Source: Myotis daubentonii | Taxonomy: Eukaryota > Chordata > Mammalia > Chiroptera > Vespertilionidae | Reading direction: 5' to 3' | Assembly (NCBI RefSeq): GCF_963259705.1 | Contig: NC_081840.1 | Location: forward strand, 114,627,074-114,691,073 | Length of the DNA stretch: 64,000 bases | Part shown: in pieces, positions 1 to 11,424 of the stretch | How positions within the stretch are numbered: the first letter of the stretch is position 1 | Layout of the letters: each line of letters opens with the position of its first letter | Program-made: the position numbers and the translations under genes | Notes under the pieces: generated by a model | Database searches by the model: none | Told to the model about the DNA's origin: nothing | What the model saw: only the letters and a program-made list of their open reading frames with translations

Positions 1-440
1 GCAGGTGGGCACTTTCCACTGGCACCACCATCCTCATCCCTTAATGCAGCCCTGGCCAGTTACATCCCGGAGGCACTGTGTCCACGGGGAGGGCAGTGCC
101 CCAGAAACTGCAGCCTGTGACACTGCTCGCTGTGCGGTGGGAAAGTCAGGCCCCTGCAGGAAGTTCTCTGCTCAGGGCCTGCAGGGCTCTTCCTAGCCAG
201 GAGCTCGGTGCCTGTCAGTTCTAACCTGAGAGCTGGACAGCATGGGCATGAGTCGGGCTCTCATCCGTATTTATACCCTTTTGCATTGCTGCATGTTTAA
301 GCCTTGTAAATGTCTTATTTACCTGTTTTGTCTTTTAACTACTTAATAAAAGAAAGAATGGGCAAAGCTCATGGTGTGACACTTCAAATTGATCAACCTC
401 ACTAATAATTAAGGAAAAGGAAATAATAAAAAGATGCTTT
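1..440. other. Unassigned non-coding stretch
   Basis: GC-rich first 230 bases, then AT-rich sequence with an AATAAA near 345. Short ORFs here show no recognisable domain and no codon structure. I see no repeat I can name. Confidence 0.4.
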
Positions 441-460
441 CATCTATCTGTAGGCAACGA

Positions 461-833
461 CTTAAAAAATAGATAATACCCAAGGTTGGTAGGGTAATAT
501 GCAAATTGACCGAATGACTGAACAGCAGGATGACCATGCGGATGACCATCCTGGATGACACTATGACACCCACTGGCGCCAGGCCAGCCATGGTCAGGTG
601 CAATGGTCAGGGGCCCAGCCATTGCCCCATGATTGCCCCACAGAGGGAGGCCTAGGCCACCAACTGGCAGTCTGCAGTGGGTGGGCAGGGCCTCCCTCTG
701 CAAGGGAAGGCCAGGTCCCAGGTGCCAGCAACCAGAGGGAAGCCTGGGTCCCAGGTGCCAGAGGGAAGCTAGTGCTGGCAGCCAGGGGAAGGAAGGCCTA
801 CTCTTGCATGAACTTCGTGCATCAGGCCTCTAG
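461..833 (+). mobile_element. Non-autonomous Helitron, HeliBat-type
   Basis: The stretch near 495-511 (TAATATGCAAATTGACC) is the characteristic HeliBat 5' segment. The 3' end has a hairpin, TGCATGAA (805-812) pairing with TTCGTGCA (814-821) with one G-T pair, then a short spacer and terminal CTAG (830-833) followed by T. That is the rolling-circle Helitron terminus. No Rep/helicase coding is present, so it moved in trans. The 5' TC end is decayed and the start is approximate. Confidence 0.85.
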
Positions 834-887
834 TGGAGAAATAACCACTTACAAAATATTGGTGTGAGAATGAGTTAGTAGTCCATT

Positions 888-1320
888 TTGAGGTTCAAAT
901 GGACAACATGGACTAAATGCAAAATGCTCATACTCTCATCCAGCAGTTCTACTTCTAGGAATGTATCCTACAGCTGTTCAAATGCACTGAGGCATCTGTG
1001 CAAAGACATTAGTGGCAATGATGTGCTGTTAGTTGCAGTTTGTAACCATGAAAAATTAAGACAATGTCTGAAAGTTGATTAATGGGGAATTTGTTAAATT
1101 AACTCTATGGAGTAATACGTAGTTATGATAAAGAATGTGGTATGTCTCCATACAGTGGCATATAACGGGACATGTATAAGAGCATACAATTCCTCACGGG
1201 AAAAGATGTCAGAAAATAGTGTGTATGGACTAACTATACTTTGGCTTCAAAATATGTATTTTTTATTTACATGCTGATTTTGAAAACCTGATCTTAAGCA
1301 TATCAGGCTATTAACTTTTG
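888..1320 (+). mobile_element. L1 3'-end fragment (old L1M type)
   Basis: The phrase around 940-975 (cagcagttctacttctagga and onward) and the later aatggggaatttgttaaatt match the end of mammalian L1 ORF2 and 3' UTR in sense orientation. It is heavily diverged and truncated, with no open frame. Confidence 0.75.
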
Positions 1321-1640
1321 TTATTAGGCAGGGCAGTGCCTCAAAGAAGCTGCCTCCCTCATGCACGTTTGCTCTGCTGGGGGGCGGGGACAAGAGGAAG
1401 CTGCCTCACAGAATGAGGAGACGGGGAGGGAAAGAGGTCCCCACACAGAGAAAGAATCTGGACCAGAAGCTTAGAGTTTCACAACTGGGAAGATATTCCC
1501 AGCACAGACGGCACAGAACGGAGAAGGGAAGACACCCTGAGTGCAAGAAGGAAACCAGGCCAAGGGACAATGGAGGGAGACTAAGGCCAGGTGGGACATG
1601 TAGGATCTGGCCCACCCAGACTTCAGGTGCAAAGGTCATT
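1321..1640. other. Unassigned stretch
   Basis: Purine-rich sequence between an L1 fragment and a MER5A-like remnant. ORFs of 101 and 116 codons overlap on opposite strands, which is what chance openness in GC/purine-biased DNA produces. Nothing recognisable. Confidence 0.3.
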
Positions 1641-1768
1641 GCAGTGGGTCCCAGGGACAGGGGTTCTCTGAGGAACTCCCAGATCCTCACATCCAAATCT
1701 CTGAGTGTCAAGCCAGGAACCTACATTTTAACCCATTTCTCCCTTGAGTGTCAGGCACCCTGAAGTTT
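1640..1768 (+). mobile_element. MER5A-like hAT remnant
   Basis: Resembles the 3' half of MER5A: a 'ctacattttaac' core, then 'gaagtttggaaaccatag', the decayed terminal inverted repeat (consensus TTTGAGAACCACTG). Ancient non-autonomous Charlie-type hAT. Confidence 0.6.
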
Positions 1769-1789
1769 GGAAACCATAGCTTCGAGATT

Positions 1790-1925
1790 ATAAAGTTCAC
1801 CCTCTTTATTTTAAAATGGAGAAACCAAGGCACAGAGAGGCTGAGCCACTTGCACGAGGTCACATAGCCAGGGCATGGCAGAACTAAGCAAGAAGCCATG
1901 TGCTCTGTTCCCCGAGTGTCCAGGG
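1790..1925 (-). mobile_element. MIR SINE
   Basis: Reads 'ttttaaaatggagaaaccaa', then 'gcacagagaggctgag', 'cacatagccagggcatggcag': the antisense of the MIR core and tRNA-like region. Confidence 0.8.
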
Positions 1926-1929
1926 CTCT

Positions 1930-3190
1930 GTATCTTTCCATCCTTCCACTGTGAAGGAAGACCTGGCCAGACTAGGAAGGGCTTGGGGCCACTTGACACC
2001 CCCCACGCAAGCGTCGAAGCCATCTGCCCTCTGCCTCCTGCCACTTTTCCAGCTCACCGCCCTCCAAGCAAACACCGAGGGTGGAGGTTTCAGCCCAGAG
2101 ACTTAGGTGCTTGTATCTCAACTGTCTCTACTCCATCTCTCTTAAATCATATCCTTAAATCAATTTAGAATATACGTTGGCAGAAATTTAGCCGGTCAGT
2201 TCTGAGTCTTCTCAATTATTCCAGTGTTTTCTCAGCCATGTCGGGTTATTCTTGCCCTCCCCATGCCCTTTTTCTCAGGGGCTGATCTAAGATTGATGAA
2301 GGTGGTAATTGTTGGGGATGGTATATAGCCAAAGGTCTGGCACCTTCTGTTAGGCATTCTCCCCACCATGAGGCCCCCTCCAGGCCACCAGCCTGAAGTC
2401 TCCGAGGTACAGGTAATGTGGGCTCTGCTGGGACCCTCAGGGGACCGGGGCTTCCTGGTCCCATCAGCTTAAACACCACACCCAAAGCCCAGATCTCTGT
2501 TCCCCTTGTCCGATGCCACCATGAATGTTTTGTGGCTGTAGCTGGGGAAAGGGCACAGGTTCCCAAGCCTTCTTAGGGGTTGGGTGTACCATTACTGAGG
2601 GCTTGGGTCTATCATTATTAGTGCTCTAGTGGAGAGCTGGTTAGAGGGGCAGGCCACAGGGCCCCTCTTCCCCTGAGAACTGACACAAGTAGCCCACTCA
2701 CCTGCCTCTTATCTTCTGCTCCACTTCCACTCCTACATCTGGAGTCTCCTTCTCCCTTCAGGTGGGGATCAAAACAGCTCAGCAAGCCTCCGCTCCAAAC
2801 TTACTGTTTATAGCTTTTGAAGTTCAAAAGCCAAGAGCCTATCCCTGTCACTCACCAGCTCTGCAGCCACAGCAGTGGAAGGCAGACATGTCTGCAAAAG
2901 GAAAAGTAGGAAACACAAATGGACCAAAGCTTTGCAAAATCAGCCCGCCACCTGCCTGCGAGATGCTCCTAATCCATGCTGGCCTCTGGCAGGGGCACCC
3001 CTCTCCTCTTTCCCTGTCTCACATGCCCCGGGCCAGGCTGGGTGCTGCCTCCCTCAGGTGCTCTGCTTGCTCTGAGGATCCCTCTTCTGAGCCTGGTACC
3101 TTCAACAGGTTCCGATCTGCAGTCCACTCACGTTGCTCTCTCGTGGTCCGCCAGGATGTCTGGCCCTTCCAGGGTATGTAATTCATCTGA
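1930..3190. other. Unassigned non-coding stretch
   Basis: Mixed GC, no repeat I can name. The longest ORFs (139 codons from 2762 on plus, 106 codons on minus at 2246-2566) resemble no protein I know. Confidence 0.3.
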
Positions 3191-3194
3191 ACAT

Positions 3195-3305
3195 AGCAGC
3201 GGAACTGTGACTCACCCTGAATCCCTGTCCTCCTTCACTCCCCCAGCCTCTGGCTCTGTGCTGGGCAATTGAGAATTCAATAAATATTTAGCTGATTGAT
3301 GTAAG
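3195..3305 (+). mobile_element. Possible L2 3' end
   Basis: 'ctctgtgctgggcaattgag' followed by 'ttcaataaatatttagctga' resembles the L2 3' terminus (…gctcaataaatatttgttga). Short and diverged. Confidence 0.45.
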
Positions 3306-3625
3306 CAAAGCATAAAAGTCACTGAAAGGGACGTTAAGCTTTCAAGGAACACTGGAACCGTCCATGTGAATTCTCTCAGAGGGCAGAAAGCATAAATAAA
3401 ATAGGCAGCTGATTTTTTTTCTCTTTAAAGTCAAAGACATATAAATCATGCATGTGCAAATTCATTTTATAATTAACATCGCTGGGTATACGTCTGTGAA
3501 AGTTGTGCTTCAGCTGGGTGAGATGCTCTGCTAATTAAAGGCTTATTTTGTGATGGGAATCATTCTGTGGAAGCTGCTTCACATGCACTGGTTTAGATTT
3601 TTTTAATGACCCATAGACTCAGCAA
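3306..3625. promoter_or_regulatory. Candidate conserved non-coding block
   Basis: Repeat-free, AT-rich sequence dense in homeodomain-like TAAT/ATTA cores ('ctgctaattaaaggctt', 'tataattaacatcgctggg') with low-complexity character absent. This is what mammalian developmental enhancers often look like. Conservation cannot be measured here. Confidence 0.3.
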
Positions 3626-4317
3626 AGTGCGTCAGCTGATGGCACTGAGCAGCTCGCAGCTTACTAGACAGGAACACCACACACATGGCAGAGCCTCCAT
3701 TTTCCCGCACAGCCAGTGGGGGTGGTCCCAGCGTCACAAAGAGCACACGCAGAGATCCTCAGAGCAGCATTCCCGATACGGGGGCCTAGAGAGGGAAAGG
3801 GGTCTGCCAGGGGTCCCAGCAGGTGGGCGGAGCCCAGTTTGACAACCTCTGCACCTTTGCTGCCCCCGCTGCATATGCCCACGGCCTGCTGGCTGCCTTG
3901 GGAGCCCTGGAGCCCTGGATTCCTTCGCTGTGCCCGCCTCGCCTGAAGGGGCGCTCAGCAGGTGAGCCTGCTCACCGCTTTGCTGAGCACCCCCTGGAAG
4001 CAAGAAAATTGGAAAGAGACAACTGGGATGAAGTCTGAACTATTTTAATAATGTTGGGAAGCATGGCTGTTGCCAGGAGATTAGCAGGGAGATGTAACAG
4101 TGTGCAGTTTTTCCCAAGAATTCCATTAACAAAATAGAATGGGCAGATTAGGGGAGAATGAGGAGAATGGGGACTTTCTAGAAGCTTCATTGGGAAAGAG
4201 TTTCCAGGCTCAGGAACTCAGTGACAACTCAGAGGAGTGAATTCCAGGTTCCCTGGGGCCTTCTCTCATCTTTCCTACCCCTGCCTATCATCCATGTGGG
4301 GAAAGCATGGCAGGGTA
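3626..4317. other. Unassigned stretch
   Basis: GC-rich in the first half. Overlapping short ORFs on both strands, none recognisable. Confidence 0.3.
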
Positions 4318-4500
4318 CAGAGACTGGGTTTGCTTCTCCATCCTCTTACTTTCTCACTGCGCAGCCCTCGGTAAGTGGCGTAGCCTCTCTGAGTGTCAGC
4401 TTCCTCCCCTGTAACTAGGGGGAACCATGCAGGGCTGTTCTGAGGATCGGAGACAATGAGCACAGCACCTGATGCAAAGTGGATGAATGCCTGGTTAAGA
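4318..4500 (+). mobile_element. MIR SINE
   Basis: 'tagcctctctgagtgtcagc', 'ttcctcccctgtaactaggg' and the following 'gttctgaggatcggagacaa' follow the MIR consensus in sense. Confidence 0.75.
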
Positions 4501-4744
4501 TTCCAAATGTCACTCTCCGGCCCACCCACATCTGTACCATCACCTCTCATGCTTCAGTTGCTGCATCTGTAGCATTTTCTCTGCACGCAGGCCCAGTGCT
4601 GGGTGCGAAGGACAATGCTGGAGAAGGCAAGACATGTCCCTGCCTCCAGGTGCTTACAGGGAGCTGAGGAGGCCAGACATTTACCCCCACCCCTCTCCAG
4701 CCTGGCGGCAGATTGAAGATAGTGCACTGTGCTCCTAGTCAGTA

Positions 4745-4885
4745 CGGTGCGAACCTATTTCAAAAGCCCTGGGAGAAAGGGGCTATCGTGCCCATAAAAC
4801 TGAGGCAGAGACAGGCTACATGAGCCTTAGGCCACACACCTAGTCAGTAAAACAGTCCAAATATCCAGATTTGACTCTCAATTTC
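4745..4885 (-). mobile_element. MIR SINE
   Basis: 'cataaaactgaggcagagac' and 'ccacacacctagtcagtaaa' match antisense MIR. Confidence 0.7.
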
Positions 4886-5060
4886 TTTCTTCAATACCCC
4901 TTACCTGTGTTTGTCCTATCCAGTTTCACTTACTATTTTCTAATTTTCTATTTGGTTTAGTCTGTACTAGCAATTATACTGTAAGTTCCTTGAGGGCAGA
5001 CACTTACTATACATTCTCTCTGCCTTCCATGAAATTTGGCACACAATAAGTGCGCAAGTA
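4880..5060 (+). mobile_element. L2 LINE 3' end
   Basis: 'gtaagttccttgagggcaga' near 4981 and 'tttggcacacaataagtgcg' match the L2 3' UTR in sense. Confidence 0.75.
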
Positions 5061-5156
5061 AGACACTGAATCAAATGGACAGAGACCTTGTGAGACACCA
5101 TTTTATCAATAAAGCCAGACTCTTTCTGAGTTGTTCCATTCTGTCATCCTCCAGTC

Positions 5157-5159
<3 letters not shown>

Positions 5160-5200
<41 letters not shown>
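5160..5200. repeat. (AC)n microsatellite
   Basis: Uninterrupted AC dinucleotide run of about 20 units. The ORFs crossing it encode Thr-His or Cys-Val repeats and are artefacts. Confidence 0.98.
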
Positions 5201-5279
5201 CTTGCAAAATCTAATAACAACCAGTTTAAAAACATACTAAAAACAGAAAATTTATGTAGCATGACCCAAATTGAATTAT

Positions 5280-5690
5280 ACATTACAGCACTATAATTGA
5301 TTTTTTAGAAGAGAGATTAAATTTATTTTATGCCTCACTAACTAACAGCTAGATTTCCCTAATTGCTTGGAGCGCAGAGTTGGTATGATTCATTAAACTC
5401 CATACATGCTTGGGTACACTGCTCACTGAGTAAAGCTTCCCTGCTCACAGCAATTAACAAGGAGAAACCCAGGCCGCACCAGTGACTGACGAGAACAATT
5501 CAGCCCCCAGTTTGCTCTGGGTGTTTTAAGTTCTTTGAGCAAAATGTAGATACTGCACATTCTGGTAAAGCAGGTCCAACAAATCAAAGATAACTCATAC
5601 GCTCTCTCAACTCTGCTGTGATGGGGAGGGAGAAAGAAGAGAAAAGCGGAGAAAAGGCAAAGTCCTGTCTCCATTTAATTACATCAATCA
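5280..5690. promoter_or_regulatory. Candidate conserved non-coding block
   Basis: Repeat-free AT-rich DNA with TCF/LEF-like 'caaatcaaagataactc', TAAT-type 'cctaattgcttgg' and 'agcaattaacaaggag' motifs, and isolated CpGs in otherwise CpG-poor surroundings. Confidence 0.3.
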
Positions 5691-6384
5691 TAACAGTTAT
5701 TTAAAAAATCTCACCAGCATCTGACAGCATTTGGGTAAAGTCAGCCAGCCTAACAAAGAGTGAGTTTGGTGGAATCAGGGAGTGATCAGTAATTATATAC
5801 ACATTATCAAAAAGGTAGAAATTTAGGAAAATGGGAAAAAATATGCTAATCTTTGATAGCAAGAGAAAATTAGAACTCTCTGGACCACTTATTTATTAAT
5901 TATTATTAATAATAAAGAACATTTAAAGTGGCATGCATTCAAATAACAAGTGTGAATCCCTGTGTCGGTGATGTCCGGATGTGCTTATGGGTAAACATCA
6001 GACACATACACCATTTTTTCCTCAAAGACAAACTCGGTGTTTTACACTCACTGCCATGACCAGTGAGATGTGTATTTTGACTAGTCTGTCTATAAATTGA
6101 TGCAATTTCTCTGCCCACATCACACTTTAAATTTTGGGCTTTTGCAGTTGTAGAAACAGAGAAAGAAATGCTCTCACATCCCCCAGCCAAATCTCTGTGT
6201 CTTGGGTTTGGAACAATTTGCTTTGATCTGGAAGAGCATTTAAATACAGAAAAATGTCAGCCGAGGTTTTTATCTTCCAGAGTGGACACTACCGCTGGCA
6301 GGCAGGGCGTCCTAGACATGCATTATGCTGCCCTGATGCCATGACTCCCCTTTCTCTGGATCCTCCCGAGATACACAAGTGGGC
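5691..6384. other. Unassigned AT-rich stretch
   Basis: AT-rich, including 'attattaattattattaata' style low complexity near 5890. No repeat I can name and no ORF of interest. Confidence 0.3.
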
Positions 6385-6710
6385 CCCTCAGCCCTGACTA
6401 ATGGTGACTGGGCCAGGGATGGACACCGGACGCCAGCTGGGCCAATCACATTCTTTCTTCTGGGGAACTGAAACTGAATGAGAGCCACAAGGATTGGTGG
6501 CACTTGTAGTCCAGGTGCACTGGGGACAGCACTCTAGATAAATGTCCCACCAACTCTCTCTTTTGAGGTCTCCAAAGCTGCCAAGGCCAGATATTCTGCA
6601 CATCCTTCAGTCTGTGGCTGTCCGTGATCCTTCCCCCAAATCTGCCTTTTATCGTAAGTCACCCAGAATCAGTTTCAATTAATTACACCCAAAGGTCCTT
6701 AACTGATACC
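6385..6710 (+). mobile_element. Old interspersed repeat, LTR-like
   Basis: 'ctgggccaatcacattcttt' and an end reading 'acccaaaggtccttaactga' resemble a widespread mammalian repeat whose 3' end is '…caaccaaaagagtcctaact'. Copies in related form occur at 55010 here and antisense at 22340 and 37885. I do not fix the family name. Confidence 0.45.
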
Positions 6711-6714
6711 CAAG

Positions 6715-7570
6715 GCAAGGGAAACGTAGCCACACAAGGCAGAGTGGAAGGCTGGTTGGCACTTCAGGTGTGGCTGCTTATATCATTTCCGCCAGAGGAG
6801 CCGGGAATCTGGGGTATTTGGAGCTGACCAGGTCCTCAAAGAACCTCTGCCCCGCAGGTTTGCAGGCTGAGCTCCCCAAAGCAGCTGTCATGAGAACTTG
6901 GCAGCCCGGCTCCACTCAGATGGCGTCAGCTGATAGACACCTCTGCTTCGGGTAAGTTTCGAAGTGTTCTATTGCTGAACTCACCACACCTTTGAAAACC
7001 ACTGTTATAACTGAACCCTGTCATTTACAGACAGGAAAACTGAATGCAGAGGAGTTTTAAGCTACAAGTTGAAGCGATGCAGAAGAAGCACAGGAACCAG
7101 GTCTGAGACATGGACACCATTTCCTGTTTTGTGTCTGCTGCATGGTTACGCATTCCAAAACATCTGAGTGTGGTCCCCACTCAGACGCACTCTCCTTCTT
7201 GCCACCCTTCACAGGATGCATGAGAGCAGGTGGAGCAGAGTCCATCTTCCTCAGCTCCTGCTTTCCCAGGGCAGGACCTCAGGTTGCCCCTCATGCCCAC
7301 AGTGCACCCTGACTGTCAGGGACTCGGAGCAGCTCCTTAAGTGCCTGGAAGAGGCAATTCCTAGGAGAGCCTGCATTGATCAATTGAGCGTTTTTCTCAC
7401 TTAAAGGCCAGAGCATGAGGAGCCAGGATCCCTGACCCCTCTCCTCACTCAGATCCAGAATCCCGCGGAGCCCAGGCTGGAGGAGCAAGCAGGAGCCCAG
7501 GCTCTGCTCCCACATGACACTTGGTCATGCCAGGGTCTATGCTAGAACACACAGGCCCTGCAGGGTGGCC
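6715..7570. other. Unassigned stretch
   Basis: Mostly unique. A short antisense MIR-like phrase ('atttacagacaggaaaactg') lies at about 7023-7045. No recognisable protein in the short ORFs. Confidence 0.3.
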
Positions 7571-7574
7571 CTGT

Positions 7575-7690
7575 CAGCCTCACTGGACAGATGGGAAAAC
7601 TGAGGCCCAGGAGGCCAAGTGATTGCTCTGGGCCAGAAACCTAGAAAGCCGCAGAAGCAGGATTTGAATCTGGGTCCATCTGGTTCCAAG
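7575..7690 (-). mobile_element. MIR SINE
   Basis: 'ggacagatgggaaaactgag', 'gcccaggaggccaagtgatt' and 'gcaggatttgaatctgggtc' are the antisense MIR core and B-box region. Confidence 0.85.
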
Positions 7691-7699
7691 GAACACCAA

Positions 7700-8735
7700 T
7701 GCTTCCCTCTGTGACAACCATGGAGTGATCCCAGGCTCCCTGATAGAGGGTGTCCTGAAAGTCTGGCCTCACTCAACTCCATGACCAGGTCGTTGTGAAG
7801 CATCTCAGGAGCATGTGAAGACCTGGCCCTGCCCTCAAGGAGCCTCTGATCTAAGCAGGAAAACAGCTCAGTGCCCTGGCGGTCCACCCTGCTAGGCAGA
7901 CTCTGGGGAACTCAAGGACACAGCCCCTGAGGCAGCCCACAGTCCAGGGGCCTTGACCTGGTCGGTGAGGTCTAAAAGGCCAATGCCAGGAGTGGATAGA
8001 GCAGCACACAAAACGCCCTGCATTGGAGGTGGGAGACCAGTCTGGTGCCTTCTTTGCCTTTATCTACTGGGATAGCACTTTGCAGAACTCGGTTTCCACG
8101 TCTGCAAATGGAAAGGTAGATAGAATAAGAGAGGAATCAGGGCTAGCTCCAAAGCTGTGAAGATGTGCAGTCTTCCTACCACCTGTGACGGTTTACGAGA
8201 GGAGGAGCTATTTCTTCATCCCCACCTTGGTGGGAGGGCAAGCCCGGGGTTCCCCTGTGATGCACTACGTGGTCTTGTGGCTACTAACCTGACCCCACTT
8301 CCTGCTTCCTGCCCCCTCCCAGGTAACCCAGGTCCATGGCTCAGGTCAGATTGTTGGTCCATGTCAGGGTATCAGAAAGCCAGATTGACGTATTCCTGAA
8401 GCACCTTAGCATTGGAGGTTAGCTCACTAACAGAGCACACTTGTTTTTTGGCCTCCCAGCCTGACCCTCCTCCTCAGCCCTTTGATTAAAGAGTATTTCT
8501 TGAGGCTCAGTCCTTTACCACTGGGAGCCTGGCTGCGTCTGCACACCGTGCCAGCAGTCCATCTGTCACTGTCCCTGTGCAATGTAGGCCTCCTAGTCGG
8601 GGTGAGCGGTGGGTGGGTGGGGAGGGTTGCAGGGCTCTCCTTTGGCCAGCCCTGCCTCCTGGCTGTCCCTGATGCCCAAATTGCAGCGAATCTGGCCACA
8701 GAGACAACCAGCTGTATCAGATGGCCTGCGTAGAC
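7700..8735. other. Unassigned stretch
   Basis: Mostly unique GC-rich DNA. A weak MIR-like phrase ('aactcggtttccacgtctgc') sits near 8086-8105. ORFs on both strands are unrecognised. Confidence 0.3.
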
Positions 8736-8739
8736 TCCT

Positions 8740-8925
8740 GGCCAAAGTTCAGCCTTGGGTCCCGTCTGTCCTGGTTATGTGGCCCTGGGAAAGTCATTTC
8801 ACTGCCCTGAGCTGCAAGTTCAGGCACAATGAGGATAAAAGTGATTATTTCACAGGGTTTCATGAAGATTAAATGACACATGTATTTCAAATGCCTAAAT
8901 GAGTAGCTATTTTTAACCTCAGTAA
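8740..8925 (+). mobile_element. MIR SINE
   Basis: 'ggttatgtggccctgggaaa', 'ctgccctgagctgcaagttc', then 'caatgaggataaaagtgatt' and 'gaagattaaatgacacatgt' follow MIR in sense almost end to end. Confidence 0.85.
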
Positions 8926-8929
8926 TTTT

Positions 8930-9775
8930 TTTCCCCCCACAACCCTCATGCTCACTCCAGAAAGGTTCTAGTGAGGTTGTCGGTGCACCTGCCAATCAGG
9001 GTGCGCCTGCGGGTCAGCACCTGCAGAGGCAGAGCTCTCGCCACACTCCGGCCATGCGTGACCTCCTCCCGCACCGTGCGAGTCTCATCAGGGAGACACA
9101 GAGCGCTGGTTACCAAGGGCTCCACAGGTGTACCACTGCTTCTGTGACAGAGCCAGAATTTCATTGGTCCCTTTCCCCTGACCAGCAGAATTCTGAGCTT
9201 TAAAATACTGACCCAATTCCTAATCAGGGTGATATCCTGCCAGCCACTTTCCTCAGAAGATTGAGGGGCTTTCTTCCCATGCCCTGGTCCTCTGGGGCTG
9301 CCGGCCCAGCCAGACCCTTCTTAGTTCACTCCACAGAACCCTGAAGCCCATCGTGCACATGAAACATAAATATGCCCAGTGGGAAAACACGCAGTCCTTT
9401 AGATAGAAGGAACATTATAGAAGTTCCTCAGTTCTTGCTTGGTATGGACATTAGCTGTGATCCAGACTAAAACATCAGAGAAGCAAGCAGACAGGAACAG
9501 ACAGCCGGCAGATAAGAGAGTGACCGCTTTCATCTGTGCAGAGCCTCACAGTTCCCAGGACAAGCTCACCTTCCATTCCCCCCGGGGCAACCCGCTGGGC
9601 AGGCGAGGCCCCTCCACTAGCCGGAGGGGGCGTTTTGGGGTGGACCTCCATGCACTTCTCCTACAGCGACGCAGGCGGAAGGACCTCAAAAACTGTGTGA
9701 TTGACTCCAGGCTTCAGTTAGAAATCACCGAAGCATCAGGGCCTCTGTGCCGTAGCACACCTGGAAAGTCACGCT
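8930..9775. other. Unassigned stretch
   Basis: Unique sequence with scattered CpGs. A 112-codon ORF at 9439-9777 is Arg/Lys-rich and matches no family I know. I treat it as chance. Confidence 0.3.
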
Positions 9776-9779
9776 GAAT

Positions 9780-10110
9780 GGGGAGCTTTTCTATGTGAAA
9801 TCAAACCACGGTTCACTGCACATTAGCGTCGACAGCACAAAGATTCGTTGGTGGCATAAACAAACCTGAATCACTGCTGAATGGGGCAATTTCAGGCATC
9901 AATTCCATGTTTCCTGCTCACAGCCTTGGCATCATTGAAATCCATTTGCTCTCAGAGAGGAGATAGCTAAAAGTTGAAGTAACATTTAAAGAAAGTCTCA
10001 GGAATGCCTTTATTTTTGTCCCTGGTTCCTCAATGGAGCCATGGCAATGAAGATACCTAAATGGGCCCTATTGATATCTTTCTAGAGGCAGTTTCTCCAT
10101 TCCACTGAAA
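9780..10110. promoter_or_regulatory. Candidate conserved non-coding block
   Basis: Repeat-free sequence with preserved CpGs in an AT-rich setting ('cattagcgtcgacagcacaa', 'gattcgttggtggcataaac'), GATA sites near 9960, and balanced composition. This is typical of constrained non-coding DNA. Confidence 0.3.
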
Positions 10111-10635
10111 CTCTAGCCTTGTAAGTAATGGTTTGGGGGGATCTTGTGGAGGTCTTTAACGACTGCATGGAAACTTGGGGGTGTCTTTTGATGGGAACAC
10201 AGGGAGGGGACAAGAAATGAGCAGCTATCAAAAGGGGTTTTACTGAACATTTACTTGCTAATGAATGTATTTAATGGGACAGCATTGGATGCCAATGCAA
10301 CATAAGGCTAACTTCATCTATTTCGCCATATTTGTGTGGCTTTTGAGGAGAGCAAGCAGGACCCACCTGAGCAGTGAATCACCCCTTCGTTAGCCAGACT
10401 TCATTCAGAATTTCGCTGTGTCCTCTAAACTGCTCCCAGGGGAGGCATGGTGTGTTTCAGTGAATCCCTTGTCACCAAATGTAAAACAAGCAGGAGACCC
10501 TGTCTTTTCTTCACTTACTTGGAGACTGAATTTCAGGAAACATGTGATTCAAGGAGATGGGTCCTGAACAAATAGTAAAGGTGGCAACGTACATGCCTGG
10601 CCCCATTTGAACACTCCGAGGACGTAGAGGCAATG
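10111..10635. other. Unassigned stretch
   Basis: Unique, no coding signal. It continues the balanced composition of the block before it and may share its constraint. Confidence 0.25.
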
Positions 10636-10765
10636 CTTAGCACTAGTAATGGAGAAACTGAGGCCCAGAGAGGTTAGGAGACTTGCCCAAAGCAGTCAGA
10701 GAGGCAGAGTGGGGCTCCAAACCTTATTCTTGACTCCACAGTCCATCCTCTTCATGCACCAGCAC
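10636..10765 (-). mobile_element. MIR SINE
   Basis: 'taatggagaaactgaggccc', 'agagaggttaggagacttgc' and 'gactccacagtccatcctct' are antisense MIR, well preserved. Confidence 0.9.
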
Positions 10766-10944
10766 AGTAGCAGGTCCCTAGAGAGGAGGAAGTAGGCTGC
10801 TCTGTCTTCCCATGAATGCGCCCTGCCCAGCCCTCCCTGGTTAGCTGGGCTCTGGGCATGTGGGCACTGCTCTGCACCCTCCGCTGACAGCACCACATGC
10901 ACTCCTCTCACCTCAGGGCAGGCTCGTGGCTCTGACCTGTTCTA

Positions 10945-11060
10945 CGTGGGGGCAAACTGAGACCTGAAAGGGAAAATAAGATTTGTCCAACGAGGACACA
11001 GTTTACACAGCTGGTCTGTGTTAGCAGTAGATTTGATTTGTGGCTGTAGATTCCAACACC
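10945..11060 (-). mobile_element. MIR fragment
   Basis: 'gcaaactgagacctgaaagg' and 'acacagtttacacagctggt' resemble antisense MIR. A further antisense piece ('tatctacatttgacagatgg') follows at about 11118-11180. Confidence 0.6.
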
Positions 11061-11271
11061 CCTCCCTGCTCGTTCCCTTCCACCATGTGGACTCTGGAGG
11101 GAAAGCAACTATTTTTATTATCTACATTTGACAGATGGTGGAACAGAAGCCCAGCAGGTGAAGAGGCCTGTTCTAGGCTTCTGAGACAATGGATATTTAA
11201 CCAAAGTGAAGCTTTATAAGTGGGTGCAGTACAAATAAACAATGGTTGACCATAGGTATAATCATGTGCTC

Positions 11272-11322
11272 TCTCTCTCACACACACGCACACGCACACG
11301 CACACGCACATGCTTACACACT
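11272..11322. repeat. (CACACG)n / (CA)n microsatellite
   Basis: CA repeats interrupted by regular CG steps (acgcacacgcacacgcac), preceded by a short CT run. Confidence 0.95.
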
Positions 11323-11405
11323 CCTCCAGGAATTGACAGTGGAACTTCAAATAGAACATGTGGTGTCTGAAAATTATGCATTTGTTATTTTTTTCTTACA
11401 CTGCC

Positions 11406-11419
11406 TCCCCCCCCCCCCA
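11406..11419. repeat. Poly-C run
   Basis: About 14 consecutive C residues. Length is prone to sequencing error. Confidence 0.9.
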
Positions 11420-11424
11420 ACTGA

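Noticed and set aside
9439..9777. 112-codon Arg/Lys-rich ORF
   Set aside because: No homology recognised. The sequence sits next to a candidate conserved non-coding block, and its openness is not beyond chance.
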